NCBI RefSeq assembly: GCF_900113015.1
Contig: NZ_FONV01000029.1
Span: 1-64,000 of the forward strand
DNA: 64,000 bases
Origin: Actinoplanes philippinensis
Lineage (GTDB): Bacteria > Actinomycetota > Actinomycetes > Mycobacteriales > Micromonosporaceae
Direction of reading: 5' to 3'
This document shows positions 7,908 through 18,751 of the stretch, in pieces. The notes beneath the pieces are model-generated. The model ran no database searches, had not been told where the DNA came from, and saw only the letters and a program-made list of their open reading frames with translations. The position numbers were made by a program, and so were the translations under genes. Numbering within the stretch: the first letter of the stretch is position 1; each line of letters opens with the position of its first letter.

Positions 7908-10346
7908 TCAGCCCAGGACCGCCTCCACCCGGACCACCGAGCCCGGCGCGGCCGGTGTGACGAGGTTGCCCTCGACCCGCTCGCCGTCGACGAGCAGATG
8001 GGTGACCCGGCCGCTGCCGGTCACGCTGATCTCGTAGGTGGCGCCCCGGAACCCGCGGGTGGCGGTGAAGCCCGGCCAGCCGTCCGGCAGCACCGGGTCG
8101 ATCCGCAGGCCGCCGAAGTCCGGCCGGATGCCCAGGATCCACTGGCTGATCGCCACGAAGTTCCAGGCCGCGGTGCCGGTCAGCCACGAGTTCTTGGCCT
8201 CGCCGTGGGTCGGCGCGTCCCGGCCGGCGATCATCTGGGCGTAGACGTACGGCTCGGTGCGGTGCGTCTCGCTGATCTCCTCGCGGGCCGACGGGTTGAG
8301 CCGCCGGTAGTAGTCGAACGCCCGGTCCCCGTTGCCGACCATCGTCTCGGCGATCATGATCCACGGGTTGGTGTGGCAGAAGATGCCGGCGTTCTCCTTG
8401 TACCCCGGCGGGTACGACGAGATCTCGCCCAGCTCGATGCGGTAGCTGGAGTAGGCCGGCTGCTGGAGCACGATCCCGTGCGGGGTGGCCAGCCGGTCGG
8501 CCACGCTGTCCAGCGCCTTCACCGCCAGGCCGTCCTCCAGGCCCACCCCGCCGAGCACGCACATGCCCTGCGGCTCGACGAAGATCTGGCCCTCGTCGTT
8601 CTCGCCCGAGCCGATCACGTTGCCGTAGAAGTCGTACGCCCGGCGGAACCAGGCCCCGTCCCACCCGTGCTCGGTGATCGTGCCGGCCATCTTCTCGGCG
8701 GCCGCCCGGTAGACGACCTCCTCGCCGTCCTGCCCGCGCAGCCCGGCGATCACCGCGAGCTCCTTGGCGGCCAGCACGAACAGGCCGGCGATGAACACCG
8801 ACTCGGCGACCCCGCCGGACGCGTTCTCGGTGGTCTGGAACGGCTCGCCCGGGGTGTCGGAGAAGCAGTTCAGGTTCAGGCAGTCGTTCCAGTCGGCCCG
8901 GCCGATCAGCGGCAGACCGTGCGGGCCGAGCCGGTCCAGCGTGTACTTCAGCGAGCGGCGCAGGTGCTCGTAGAGCGGCACCTCGCTGCCCGGCACGTTG
9001 TCGAACGGCACCGGCTCGTCCAGGAACGTGTGGTCGCCGGTCTCCTTGAGGTATGCCGCGACGCCCAGGATCAGCCACAGCGGGTCGTCGTTGAAGCCGT
9101 CGCCGATGTCGTTGTTGCCGCGCTTGGTCAGCGGCTGGTACTGGTGGTAGGCCCCGCCGTCCTCCTTCTGCGTGGCGGCGATGTCCAGGATCCGCTCGCG
9201 GGCCCGCTCCGGGATCATGTGCACGAAACCGAGCAGATCCTGGTTGGAGTCGCGGAAGCCCATGCCGCGGCCGATGCCCGTCTCGTAGAGCGACGTCGAC
9301 CGGCTCATGTTGAAGGTGACCAGGCACTGGTAGGCGTTCCACACGTTGACCATGCGGTTCGTGTCGCCGTCCGGCGTGGTCACGTGCAGGCCGTTCAGCA
9401 GCCCGTCCCAGTAGGCGCGCAGGTCGGCGTACCCCTGATCGACGACCTCGGGCCGCAGCCACCGGGAGATGACCGGCCGCACCCTGGTCTTGTTGATCGT
9501 CTGCGATCCCGGCGGGTCGAACTTGTCGTCCTTGGGATTCTCGGCGTAGCCGAGGACGAAGACGACCTCGCGGGTCTCGCCCGGGACGAGCCGCAGTTTC
9601 ACGTGGTGGCTGCCGATCGGCTGCCAGCCGTGAGCGATCGAGTCCTTCGAGAGACCGCTCTCCACCACGGCCGGGCGATCCCAGCCGCGGTACGCCCCGA
9701 GGAACGCCTCCCGCTGCGTGTCGAACCCGGCGAGCGGCTCCGAGCAGGCGAAGTAGGCGAAGTGGTCGCGGCGCTCCCGGTACTCGGTCTTGTGGTAGAT
9801 CACCCCGTCGACGACCTCGACCTGGCCGGTGTTGAAGTTGCGCTGGTAGTTGGTGGCGTCGTCCTGCGCGTCCCACAGGCAGAACTCCACCGACGAGAAC
9901 AGCGAGATCTCGGCGTCGTCGGTCCGCTCGTTCGTCACCCGGACCCGCCAGACCTCGAGCGTCTCGCCGAGCGGGGCGAAGTAGAGCGTCTCGGCCCGGA
10001 TGCCGCGGCGCGAGGAGCCGATCTTCGTGTACGACAACCCGTGCCGGCACTCGTAGTCGTCCAGCTCGCGTTCCGGAGTGGGCTGCCAGGACGGCGACCA
10101 GTAGTCGCCGCTCACATCGTCACGGACATAGACGTAACGGCCACCCACGTCGAGTGGCGCGTTGTTGTAGCGGTAACGGGTCAGCCGCCGCAGACGGGCG
10201 TCACGGTAGAACGAGTAGCCACCCGCGGTGTTGGACACGATGCCGAAATAGGCGTCGGTGCCGAGGTAATTGATCCACGGCAGCGGTGTGTCCGGTCGCT
10301 CGATGACGTACTCGCGCTGCTCATCGTCGAAATGCCCGTAGCGCAA
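7908..10346 (-). CDS. Cellobiose phosphorylase (GH94)
   Basis: The 812-residue protein matches the length and motifs of GH94 disaccharide phosphorylases. It starts 'RYGHFDDEQREYVIERPDTPLPWINYLG', contains 'LYETGIGRGMGFRDSNQDLLG', and has the catalytic segment 'RADWNDCLN' (Asp488, the equivalent of the general acid of Cellulomonas cellobiose phosphorylase). In this family cellobiose plus phosphate gives glucose-1-phosphate plus glucose in the cytoplasm. There is no signal peptide, as expected. The start is TTG at 10346, with GGAGGA about 5 nt upstream. A perfect CebR operator lies 65 nt upstream, which strongly supports cellobiose as the substrate over chitobiose or laminaribiose. No ABC importer is present in this window. 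Confidence 0.93.
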   Translation of the reverse strand: MRYGHFDDEQREYVIERPDTPLPWINYLGTDAYFGIVSNTAGGYSFYRDARLRRLTRYRYNNAPLDVGGRYVYVRDDVSGDYWSPSWQPTPERELDDYECRHGLSYTKIGSSRRGIRAETLYFAPLGETLEVWRVRVTNERTDDAEISLFSSVEFCLWDAQDDATNYQRNFNTGQVEVVDGVIYHKTEYRERRDHFAYFACSEPLAGFDTQREAFLGAYRGWDRPAVVESGLSKDSIAHGWQPIGSHHVKLRLVPGETREVVFVLGYAENPKDDKFDPPGSQTINKTRVRPVISRWLRPEVVDQGYADLRAYWDGLLNGLHVTTPDGDTNRMVNVWNAYQCLVTFNMSRSTSLYETGIGRGMGFRDSNQDLLGFVHMIPERARERILDIAATQKEDGGAYHQYQPLTKRGNNDIGDGFNDDPLWLILGVAAYLKETGDHTFLDEPVPFDNVPGSEVPLYEHLRRSLKYTLDRLGPHGLPLIGRADWNDCLNLNCFSDTPGEPFQTTENASGGVAESVFIAGLFVLAAKELAVIAGLRGQDGEEVVYRAAAEKMAGTITEHGWDGAWFRRAYDFYGNVIGSGENDEGQIFVEPQGMCVLGGVGLEDGLAVKALDSVADRLATPHGIVLQQPAYSSYRIELGEISSYPPGYKENAGIFCHTNPWIMIAETMVGNGDRAFDYYRRLNPSAREEISETHRTEPYVYAQMIAGRDAPTHGEAKNSWLTGTAAWNFVAISQWILGIRPDFGGLRIDPVLPDGWPGFTATRGFRGATYEISVTGSGRVTHLLVDGERVEGNLVTPAAPGSVVRVEAVLG

Positions 10347-10410
10347 CAGGTCCTCCCCCGTCGCCGTCGGAGCCGCCCGGCGGAGTCGCCGGCCGGCATG
10401 GGAGCAAGTT

Positions 10411-10424
10411 TGGGAGCGCTCCCA
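10411..10424. promoter_or_regulatory. CebR operator of the cellobiose phosphorylase gene
   Basis: TGGGAGCGCTCCCA is a perfect 14-bp palindrome identical to the operator of the LacI-family cellulose regulator CebR/CelR of streptomycetes and Thermobifida. It lies between the predicted start point of transcription and the TTG start codon, so bound repressor would block transcription until cellobiose releases it. The cebR gene is not in the window. Confidence 0.92.
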
Positions 10425-10433
10425 TGGTCGTTC

Positions 10434-10439
10434 ATTTTA
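10434..10439 (-). promoter_or_regulatory. -10 element of the cellobiose phosphorylase promoter
   Basis: Read on the minus strand, TAAAAT is a near-consensus -10 box ten bases before the CebR operator, in otherwise GC-rich DNA. No convincing -35 box is visible 17 nt upstream. Confidence 0.45.
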
Positions 10440-10515
10440 CCGCTTCGACACGTTCCTGGGACCAGTCCGAAAAGACTCTTGTGCGACTCCGTGCACGCTC
10501 CCACGGGAACGGTGA

Positions 10516-10616
10516 ACGGCCGCCCGCGGGAGACACGGGCGGCCGTCCGGGGTGTCCGGCCGGTCGTCGGCGCTGTCCCCACATCGGTGGGACGCCACTC
10601 CGACGACCGGCCGGAC
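10516..10616 (-). terminator. Two tandem hairpins after the GH2 gene
   Basis: The first hairpin read on the minus strand pairs 10600-10616 with 10554-10570 in a perfect 17-bp stem, with a nested GTCCCC/GGGGAC-like inner pairing. The second pairs 10536-10546 with 10516-10526 (11 bp perfect). They begin 11 nt after the GH2 stop codon and insulate the downstream CebR-controlled promoter. Confidence 0.75.
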
Positions 10617-10627
10617 GGGACGTGCGG

Positions 10628-13414
<2,787 letters not shown>

Positions 13415-13666
13415 CGGACTCCCCAGGGGAACGAGCACACCGAGTGACATGAACCGCCTGGTCTCGGCGGACATGCCGGACATCGGAGGCTGAGGACGGA
13501 CGAACATGAACCGGGAGGACACCGGAACCCCGCAAGACCGAACGGGCTCACACAGGGTCGAACACATTCATCCATCGACGCCGATTCTCTGTCAAGGTTC
13601 TGAACGATTTCCGGAACAAGGACGTGCCGGACGGCGGCCCGGGGACGGACCCGGGCCGCCGGGAGA

Positions 13667-14626
13667 TCAGGCGGGCGGCGGGCCGGACGGTGGCGTGCCG
13701 CCGGGGCCACCGCCGGGCGGGCCTTGATCCCCGCCGGGAGGAGCAGCCCCGGCGGCCGGGGTGGTGCCGGTGTCCACGCCGACCGAGAGCGACACCGCAT
13801 ACCCGCTCGCCACGTCGCCGGTGACGGTCGCCAGCTGCTTGGCGCCGGAGTCGTCACCGAAGACGTTGTCGGTCGCGAGGGTCAGCTGGGCCAGGTTGGT
13901 GACCGACGACTCGTACCCCTTCTGCTGATAGACGGTGTCGCAGTACTCCTTCGGGATGGCGACCTGCGAGGTGGCGATCGCCTTCGTGGAGTCGGTGATG
14001 CTCGCCTGGTCGGGGTAGACCTCGAAGTGGATGTGCGGCCAGCGCCCGGTGTAACAGGCCGGGAAGATGCTGGTGAATTCGACCTTCCCGGAGTCGTCGG
14101 CGATCTGGACGCCACGCAGATAGTTCTCCTCGGTGACGCCCTCGGAGTACATCGAGTACCGGCCGGCGCGGTCGCAGTGCCAGACGTAGACGGCCACCCC
14201 GGCGAACGCGGCGCCGCCGTTGGCCAGGTCCTTGATCGTCAGTTCGAGCGTCATCGGCACACCCTCGGCGGCGCCGTCCGCGTCGCCGAAGCTGGACCGG
14301 ATGTCGCTGCGCACGATGCCGCTCTGTTCGAGCACGTCGGGGCCGTTGGAGCCGTCACCCGGGTACGGCCCGGCCGTCTCGTCGGGGATCTCCTCCGACG
14401 AGACGGCGGCGGACGTGGCGGACGTGGCGGTCGACGCCGAGGACGACGAGGACGGGGACGTGCAGGCGGCCAGGCCCAGGCCCATCGCGCCGATGCCGAA
14501 CGCCCGCAGGATCTGCCGCCGGCCCATCAGGGTGTCCAGGTCGAACCCGAGACCCTGGTCGAAGACCTCCTCGTCCGGGTTGGGAAGTGGACGCCCCTGA
14601 TAGGACGGCTCGTGCTGTTGGCTCAC
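13667..14626 (-). CDS. Exported intradiol ring-cleavage dioxygenase
   Basis: The 319-residue protein has a 35-residue N-terminal extension. A twin-arginine signal follows (Arg36-Arg37, 'GRRQILRAFG') with a lipobox-like 'LAAC' (Cys55), and then a Ser/Thr-rich linker. The enzyme domain carries the four non-haem Fe(III) ligands of catechol 1,2- and protocatechuate 3,4-type dioxygenases: Tyr157 ('GRYS'), and Tyr192, His198 and His200 in 'CYTGRWPHIHFEV'. It should open catecholic rings between the hydroxyls outside the cell. The C-terminal tail is Gly/Pro-rich. GTG 14626 follows GGAGG. Its place between cellulolytic genes suggests action on lignin-derived aromatics, which is inference. Confidence 0.88.
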   Translation of the reverse strand: MSQQHEPSYQGRPLPNPDEEVFDQGLGFDLDTLMGRRQILRAFGIGAMGLGLAACTSPSSSSSASTATSATSAAVSSEEIPDETAGPYPGDGSNGPDVLEQSGIVRSDIRSSFGDADGAAEGVPMTLELTIKDLANGGAAFAGVAVYVWHCDRAGRYSMYSEGVTEENYLRGVQIADDSGKVEFTSIFPACYTGRWPHIHFEVYPDQASITDSTKAIATSQVAIPKEYCDTVYQQKGYESSVTNLAQLTLATDNVFGDDSGAKQLATVTGDVASGYAVSLSVGVDTGTTPAAGAAPPGGDQGPPGGGPGGTPPSGPPPA

Positions 14627-14700
14627 TTTTCCTCCGATATGCCGCTCGGTGGGTGTTACGCCCACCATGCAAACATCGGAGGCTATGGCTGAACTGTGTG

Positions 14701-15390
14701 TCAGCTGGCCGAGGCCGAGTAACTGTTGGTCACGAAGTCCTTGCCGCCGCTCGACGAGGTGATCTCGTAGCCGAACTGGATCGTGCTGAGCGTGACGTCG
14801 CCGTACCAGCCGCGGGACCGGATCCAGTTGAGGACCGCGCGGATGTCGACGGTGCCGGCGCTGGTGTTGCTCGTCCGCACGAAGGAGAACACCTGGTTGG
14901 CGCCGTTGGACCCGGAGTAGACGTTCCAGCTGTGACCACCGACCGTGACGGCGGTCTGGAACGTGCCGAGCGGCCCGACCGCCCCGGTCTTGTTCATCCA
15001 GAGCATGATCTCGTACGTGGTGCCGTTGGCCCAGATGTCGTAGGCCGTGGTGTAGGCGCCACTGGACGGCACCGTCACGTTGAAGCTGCTGGTGGCGCTG
15101 CGCAGGGCACTGAGCCTGATGCCGACGCTGCGGCTGGCGTTCGGGTACGACTTGATGCCGCCGGTGTTCGGGTGGTTGGCCCAGACGCCCCAGTTGCTCG
15201 TCGAGTTGGCCCAGATGGTCTGCGGGCCGGCGCCGCTGCCCCAGATGTTGTTGTAGAGCGTGTAGCCGCCGCTGGACCAGTTGCCCCACTGGGCGGACGA
15301 CGACCACACCGCGGCCCGGGCGGGGGCCTGGCCGAGCAGCATCAGGACGGCGGCGAGCAGCAGGGCGAGGGTGAGACGGAGTCGGTGCAC
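14701..15390 (-). CDS. Secreted GH12 endoglucanase
   Basis: The 229-residue protein has a signal peptide (about 1-27, ending 'APARA') and a GH12 beta-jelly-roll. The nucleophile is Glu127 in 'TTYEIMLWMN' and the acid/base is Glu209 in 'FGYEITSS'. GH12 enzymes cut internal beta-1,4-glucan or xyloglucan bonds and release cello-oligosaccharides, which would feed the cytoplasmic phosphorylase nearby. There is no cellulose-binding module. GTG 15390 follows GAGGAG by 7 nt. The leader holds an 18-bp palindrome that is probably a LacI-family operator. Confidence 0.9.
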   Translation of the reverse strand: MHRLRLTLALLLAAVLMLLGQAPARAAVWSSSAQWGNWSSGGYTLYNNIWGSGAGPQTIWANSTSNWGVWANHPNTGGIKSYPNASRSVGIRLSALRSATSSFNVTVPSSGAYTTAYDIWANGTTYEIMLWMNKTGAVGPLGTFQTAVTVGGHSWNVYSGSNGANQVFSFVRTSNTSAGTVDIRAVLNWIRSRGWYGDVTLSTIQFGYEITSSSGGKDFVTNSYSASAS

Positions 15391-15406
15391 GGGTGCTCCT
15401 CGGGGA

Positions 15407-15424
15407 TGTCGAAGCGCTTCGACA
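15407..15424. promoter_or_regulatory. LacI-type palindromic operator of the GH12 gene
   Basis: TGTCGAAGCGCTTCGACA is a perfect 18-bp palindrome centred on GCGC, the hallmark of LacI-family operators. It differs from the CebR site near 10.4 kb. It lies in the 5' leader, downstream of the predicted start point, so it would act as a roadblock. Confidence 0.75.
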
Positions 15425-15469
15425 CACCATCGGGGGAATCGATGAGCGTCGAAGAAAGGGGATACCGGC

Positions 15470-15498
15470 ACACTAGGCCGGAAGTCATCACGGTGCAA
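15470..15498 (-). promoter_or_regulatory. Candidate promoter of the GH12 gene
   Basis: On the minus strand TTGCAC (15498-15493) and TAGTGT (15475-15470) are separated by exactly 17 nt. This would start transcription near 15463, about 40 nt before the palindromic operator. Confidence 0.5.
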
Positions 15499-15572
15499 CG
15501 CACAAGAAACCTCCGCTCCACAATGGATCTACGGTAAGGTCGCGAGACATCGACACGGATCAGGGGGCACCT

Positions 15573-16388
15573 GTGGTGGACGAGACGGCGCCGCCCGGGC
15601 TGGACACGTCGACGGCGCATCCGGCCCGCCGGTACAACTACTGGCTGGGCGGCAAGGACAACTTCGCGGCCGACCGCGAGTCCGGCGACATGATCGAGCG
15701 GGCCCACCCGACGGTCCGGCTCTCGGTCCGGGAGAATCGCTCGTTCCTGCAGCGTGCGGTGCGCTTCCTCGCCGAGGAGGCACGGGTCGACCAGTTCCTC
15801 GACATCGGCACCGGCCTGCCCACCGCCGACAACACCCACGAGATCGCCCAGCGCCGGGTCCCGCACGCCCGGGTCGTCTACGTCGACAACGATCCGATGG
15901 TCGGCGCACACGCCCGCGCCCTGCTCACCAGCAGCCCGGAGGGCGTCACCCGCTATCTGGAGGCCGATCTGCGCGATCCGCGGGGGATCCTCGGCCACCC
16001 GCAGCTCAAGGAGGCGCTCGACCTGGACCGGCCGGTCGCGCTGGTGCTGATCGCGGTGCTGCACTTCATCGCCGACCACGAGCAGGCCCGCGACGTCGTC
16101 CGGGAGCTGCTGTCCGCCCTGCCGTCCGGCAGCTATCTGGCCGCGTCCAACTTCACCCTCGACTACAGCGACCGGGAGACGGCCGCGGTCGCGCGCCAGA
16201 TGATCGCCCAGGGCCGGTCCGACGCGCACCCGCGCACCCGCGCCGAGTTCGCCGAGTACTTCGTCGGCCTGGGCCTGATCGGCCCGGGCATCGTCCCGGT
16301 CTCCGAGTGGCTCCCGGAGGTCCCGGCCCACCAGCGACCACCGGCCGACCAGGTGGCGATCTACGGGGCGGTCGGCCGCAAACCCTGA
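15573..16388 (+). CDS. DUF574-family SAM-dependent methyltransferase
   Basis: The 271-residue protein shows the opening typical of the PF04672 (DUF574) family: 'TAHPARRYNYWLGGKDNFAADR'. The SAM-binding motif I is 'FLDIGTGLPT' (about residues 75-84), followed by 'VVYVDNDPMV' and 'LIAVLHFI'. Streptomycetes and Micromonosporaceae carry many copies. The substrates of most are unknown, so none is assigned. Two adjacent GTG codons (15573 and 15576) could start translation, after an AGGGGG site. It is divergent from the GH12 gene and stops 16 bp before the convergent GNAT gene. Confidence 0.88.
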   Translation: MVDETAPPGLDTSTAHPARRYNYWLGGKDNFAADRESGDMIERAHPTVRLSVRENRSFLQRAVRFLAEEARVDQFLDIGTGLPTADNTHEIAQRRVPHARVVYVDNDPMVGAHARALLTSSPEGVTRYLEADLRDPRGILGHPQLKEALDLDRPVALVLIAVLHFIADHEQARDVVRELLSALPSGSYLAASNFTLDYSDRETAAVARQMIAQGRSDAHPRTRAEFAEYFVGLGLIGPGIVPVSEWLPEVPAHQRPPADQVAIYGAVGRKP

Positions 16389-16404
16389 TGCGCCCTTCTG
16401 ACGA

Positions 16405-16929
16405 TCAAACCTCCGCGAGGGTACGGCCGTAGCGCACCTCGTCCAGCGGGAACCCCCACGACGAGTCCACCTTCGACGCGCCGTCCGGCGCCCACCCCGC
16501 CGCCTCGTAGAACCGCCTGGCTGCGGTGTTGGTCTCCAGCACCCACAGGGTCGCGCGCCGGAACCCGGCCGCCACCAGGTGATCCGTCGCCGCCGCCATC
16601 AGCTCCCGCCCGGCGCCGGTCCCCTGATGCGACGGCAACAGGTAGATCGCGGTGATCTCCCCCGTCACCGCCCGGTCCGCGCCGGGGTCACGGCTCGGCT
16701 GGATCGCCACGAACCCGACCGGCGGCGCCCCGGCCTCCGCCTGCACCAGGATGGCAGCGGGCGGCCGGAGACCCGCCAGCCACTGCCGCCAACCCGGTTC
16801 GCGCTGGGCCGGGTCGAGCGAGTCCAGGTAGTCCTGCGGGATCAGCCCGGCGTAGGCCGCCTGCCACGTACGGACGTGCACCATCGCGAGGGCGGCCGCA
16901 TCCCCGGGAACCGCATGACGAACCGGCAT
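16405..16929 (-). CDS. GNAT-family N-acetyltransferase
   Basis: The 174-residue protein has the GNAT fold: N-terminal 'VRTWQAAYAGLIPQDYLDSL' (common in the 'YitI/PA4866-like' branch), strand 4 'GEITAIYLLPSHQGTGAGRELMAAA' with the acetyl-CoA pyrophosphate loop Q-x-x-G-x-G, and a C-terminal 'LETNTAARRFYEAAGW'. It transfers an acetyl group from acetyl-CoA to an unknown amine. ATG 16929 fits the domain start. It lies 74 bp downstream of the ACC deaminase gene in the same direction and may be read through from it. Confidence 0.85.
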   Translation of the reverse strand: MPVRHAVPGDAAALAMVHVRTWQAAYAGLIPQDYLDSLDPAQREPGWRQWLAGLRPPAAILVQAEAGAPPVGFVAIQPSRDPGADRAVTGEITAIYLLPSHQGTGAGRELMAAATDHLVAAGFRRATLWVLETNTAARRFYEAAGWAPDGASKVDSSWGFPLDEVRYGRTLAEV

Positions 16930-17003
16930 CCCGCAAAGATAGACAGCTTTCGCGATACCGGCCTGCCCATTTTCTGAATCTTCGGAGTCACCCGGTGACG
17001 CCG

Positions 17004-18011
17004 TCAGGAGAACAGGGCGGCGTATCCGTTGAGCGCCGGCTGCCCGCCGAGATGGGCGTAGAGGACCGTGGAGTCGCGGCTGATCTCGCCCCGGGTGACC
17101 AGGTCGATCAGTCCGGCCATCGACTTGCCCTCGTAGACCGGGTCGGTGACCATGCCCTCGGTGCGGGCGGCGAGCCGCATCGCGTCGAGGGTCGTCTCGT
17201 CCGGGATGCCGTAGGTGCCGGCGTGGTAGCGGTCGTCCAGGACGATCTCGTCGTCGGCCGGCTCGCGGGCGCCGATCAGCGCGGCCGTGCTGCGGGCGAT
17301 CCGGGCCACCTGCTCGTGGGTCTCGGCCGGCTTGGCGGAGCCGTCGATCCCGATCACCCGCCGCGGGCGCCCACCCGCCGCCGCGAACCCGGCGATCATC
17401 CCGGCCTGCGTGCTCCCGGTCACCGAGCACACGATGATCGTGTCGAAGAAGACCCCGAGCTGCTCCTCCTGCGCGATCACCTCGTACGCCCAATTGGCGA
17501 ACCCCAGCCCGCCGAGACGGTGATCGGACGCGCCCGCCGGAATCGCATAGGGTGTGCCGCCGGAGGCGACGACGTCGGCGAGCGCCGCCTCCCAGCTCTC
17601 CTTGAACCCGATGCCGAACCCGGCCTTGACCAGCCGCACGTCCGCGCCCGCGAGCCGGCTGATCAGGATGTTGCCGACCTTGTCGTAGACGCTGTCCGGC
17701 CAGTCCACCCAGCTCTCCTGGACGAGCACGCACCTGAGGCCGGTGGCGGCGGCGACCGCGGCGACCTGCCGGGTGTGGTTCGACTGGACGCCACCGATCG
17801 ACACCAGCGTGTCGGCGCCCTGCGCGATCGCGTCGGCCACCAGGTATTCGAGCTTGCGGGTCTTGTTGCCGCCGTACGCGATACCGGAGTTGCAGTCCTC
17901 CCGCTTCGCCCAGATCTCGGCGCCACCCAGGTGACGGGTCAGACGGTCGAGCCGGTGCACCGGCGACGGGCCGAACAGCAGCGGATGACGGGGAAAGTCG
18001 GAAACACTCAT
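17004..18011 (-). CDS. acdS: 1-aminocyclopropane-1-carboxylate deaminase
   Basis: The 335-residue PLP enzyme belongs to the tryptophan-synthase-beta fold. It has the PLP lysine Lys50 ('YGGNKTRKLEY') and Ser77 ('GGVQSNHTRQ'). The residues that separate true ACC deaminase from D-cysteine desulfhydrase are also there: Tyr267, Tyr293-Glu294 in 'VYEGKS' and Leu321 in 'AHLGG'. These match the Pseudomonas residues 51, 78, 268, 294, 295 and 322 with a one-residue shift. It converts the plant ethylene precursor ACC to 2-oxobutyrate and ammonia in the cytoplasm. Its start overlaps the stop of the upstream GntR regulator gene by 4 bp, so the two form an operon. Confidence 0.95.
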   Translation of the reverse strand: MSVSDFPRHPLLFGPSPVHRLDRLTRHLGGAEIWAKREDCNSGIAYGGNKTRKLEYLVADAIAQGADTLVSIGGVQSNHTRQVAAVAAATGLRCVLVQESWVDWPDSVYDKVGNILISRLAGADVRLVKAGFGIGFKESWEAALADVVASGGTPYAIPAGASDHRLGGLGFANWAYEVIAQEEQLGVFFDTIIVCSVTGSTQAGMIAGFAAAGGRPRRVIGIDGSAKPAETHEQVARIARSTAALIGAREPADDEIVLDDRYHAGTYGIPDETTLDAMRLAARTEGMVTDPVYEGKSMAGLIDLVTRGEISRDSTVLYAHLGGQPALNGYAALFS

Positions 18012-18649
18012 GAGAGCCCCTCGGTCAGCGGGTGAAGGTGGCCCCAGATCTCCGCGTTCACCGCGGTGGCGCGGGCCACGTCATGGGCGGCCAGCGCGGA
18101 GATCAGGTCGTCGTGCAGACGGACGGAACGGCCCGCCTGCGGAGACGTGAAAAGGAGACGCTCGGCACGGCGTACCAGCGAGGTGTATCTCTCGACCGTG
18201 CCCGACGCCGCGGCGTTGCCGTAAGCGGCGAGCGGAATCGCGTGCACCTCGTCGTCCGCGGCGAGAGCCGCCTCGACGTCGCCGTCGGCGACCGCGGCGG
18301 CGAACCGGGCATTGGCCGCACGCATCGCCGCCACCCGCTCCGGCCCGATCGTCGCGGCGACGTGGCGCACCGCGAGATCGTGCATCGCGCCGAGCACGGC
18401 CGCCGCGTCCTCGACGTCCTTGGCCACCACCTCGGTGACCCGGGTGTAGCTCTGCGGCTTGGTCTCGACGAGCCCCTCGCTGGTCAGCCGCGCGATCGCG
18501 TCGCGGATCGGCGCCCGCGACAGGCCCAGCCGCTCGGCCAGGTCGTCCGGGCGCAGCGCCGTCCCGGGCGCCAGCGTGCCGTCGACGATCGCGCCGCGCA
18601 GCCGCCCGTAGGCGGCGTCCCTCAACAGGTGCCGTCCGATGCTCTCCAC
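18008..18649 (-). CDS. GntR-family regulator (FCD subfamily), probable regulator of acdS
   Basis: The 213-residue protein has an N-terminal winged helix: 'AYGRLRGAIVDGTLAPGTALRPDDLAERLGLSRAPIRDAIARLTSEGLV'. A helical FCD ligand domain follows, with 'DLAVRHVAA' and the metal-binding-like 'DDEVH' and 'LHDDL' positions. It is translationally coupled to acdS (4-bp overlap), so ACC or a breakdown product is a plausible ligand. That is inference, as the characterised AcdR regulators of proteobacteria are Lrp-type. The start is GTG 18649. A TAACAT -10 box ends 7 nt upstream, which suggests a leaderless transcript. Confidence 0.88.
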   Translation of the reverse strand: MESIGRHLLRDAAYGRLRGAIVDGTLAPGTALRPDDLAERLGLSRAPIRDAIARLTSEGLVETKPQSYTRVTEVVAKDVEDAAAVLGAMHDLAVRHVAATIGPERVAAMRAANARFAAAVADGDVEAALAADDEVHAIPLAAYGNAAASGTVERYTSLVRRAERLLFTSPQAGRSVRLHDDLISALAAHDVARATAVNAEIWGHLHPLTEGLS

Positions 18650-18656
18650 AACTGAA

Positions 18657-18662
18657 ATGTTA
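18657..18662 (-). promoter_or_regulatory. Candidate -10 box of the gntR-acdS operon
   Basis: On the minus strand TAACAT lies exactly 7 nt before the GTG start codon, placing the start of transcription at or next to it. No ribosome site is present. Leaderless genes are common in actinobacteria. No clear -35 box is visible. Confidence 0.35.
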
Positions 18663-18717
18663 GATGCCAGAGGGCCGCGAAGGCCAGAGCCTCGGGAAAC
18701 CTGTGAAACGAGGGCTG

Positions 18718-18745
18718 CCGCGACCGGGCGGCAACCCGGTCACGG
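18718..18745 (-). terminator. Hairpin after a small minus-strand frame
   Basis: The 11-bp arms 18718-18728 and 18735-18745 pair with one mismatch around a 6-nt loop. On the minus strand the hairpin begins 6 nt after a TGA (18752-18754) and is followed by CTCGTTTC. It marks the end of a transcript before gntR. Confidence 0.5.
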
Positions 18746-18751
18746 CGGGGA

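Noticed and set aside
13667..15430. A 587-codon minus frame spanning the dioxygenase and the cellulase
   Set aside because: Only the last 319 codons, from GTG 14626, are the dioxygenase. The upstream part is out of frame with, and overlaps, the GH12 gene.
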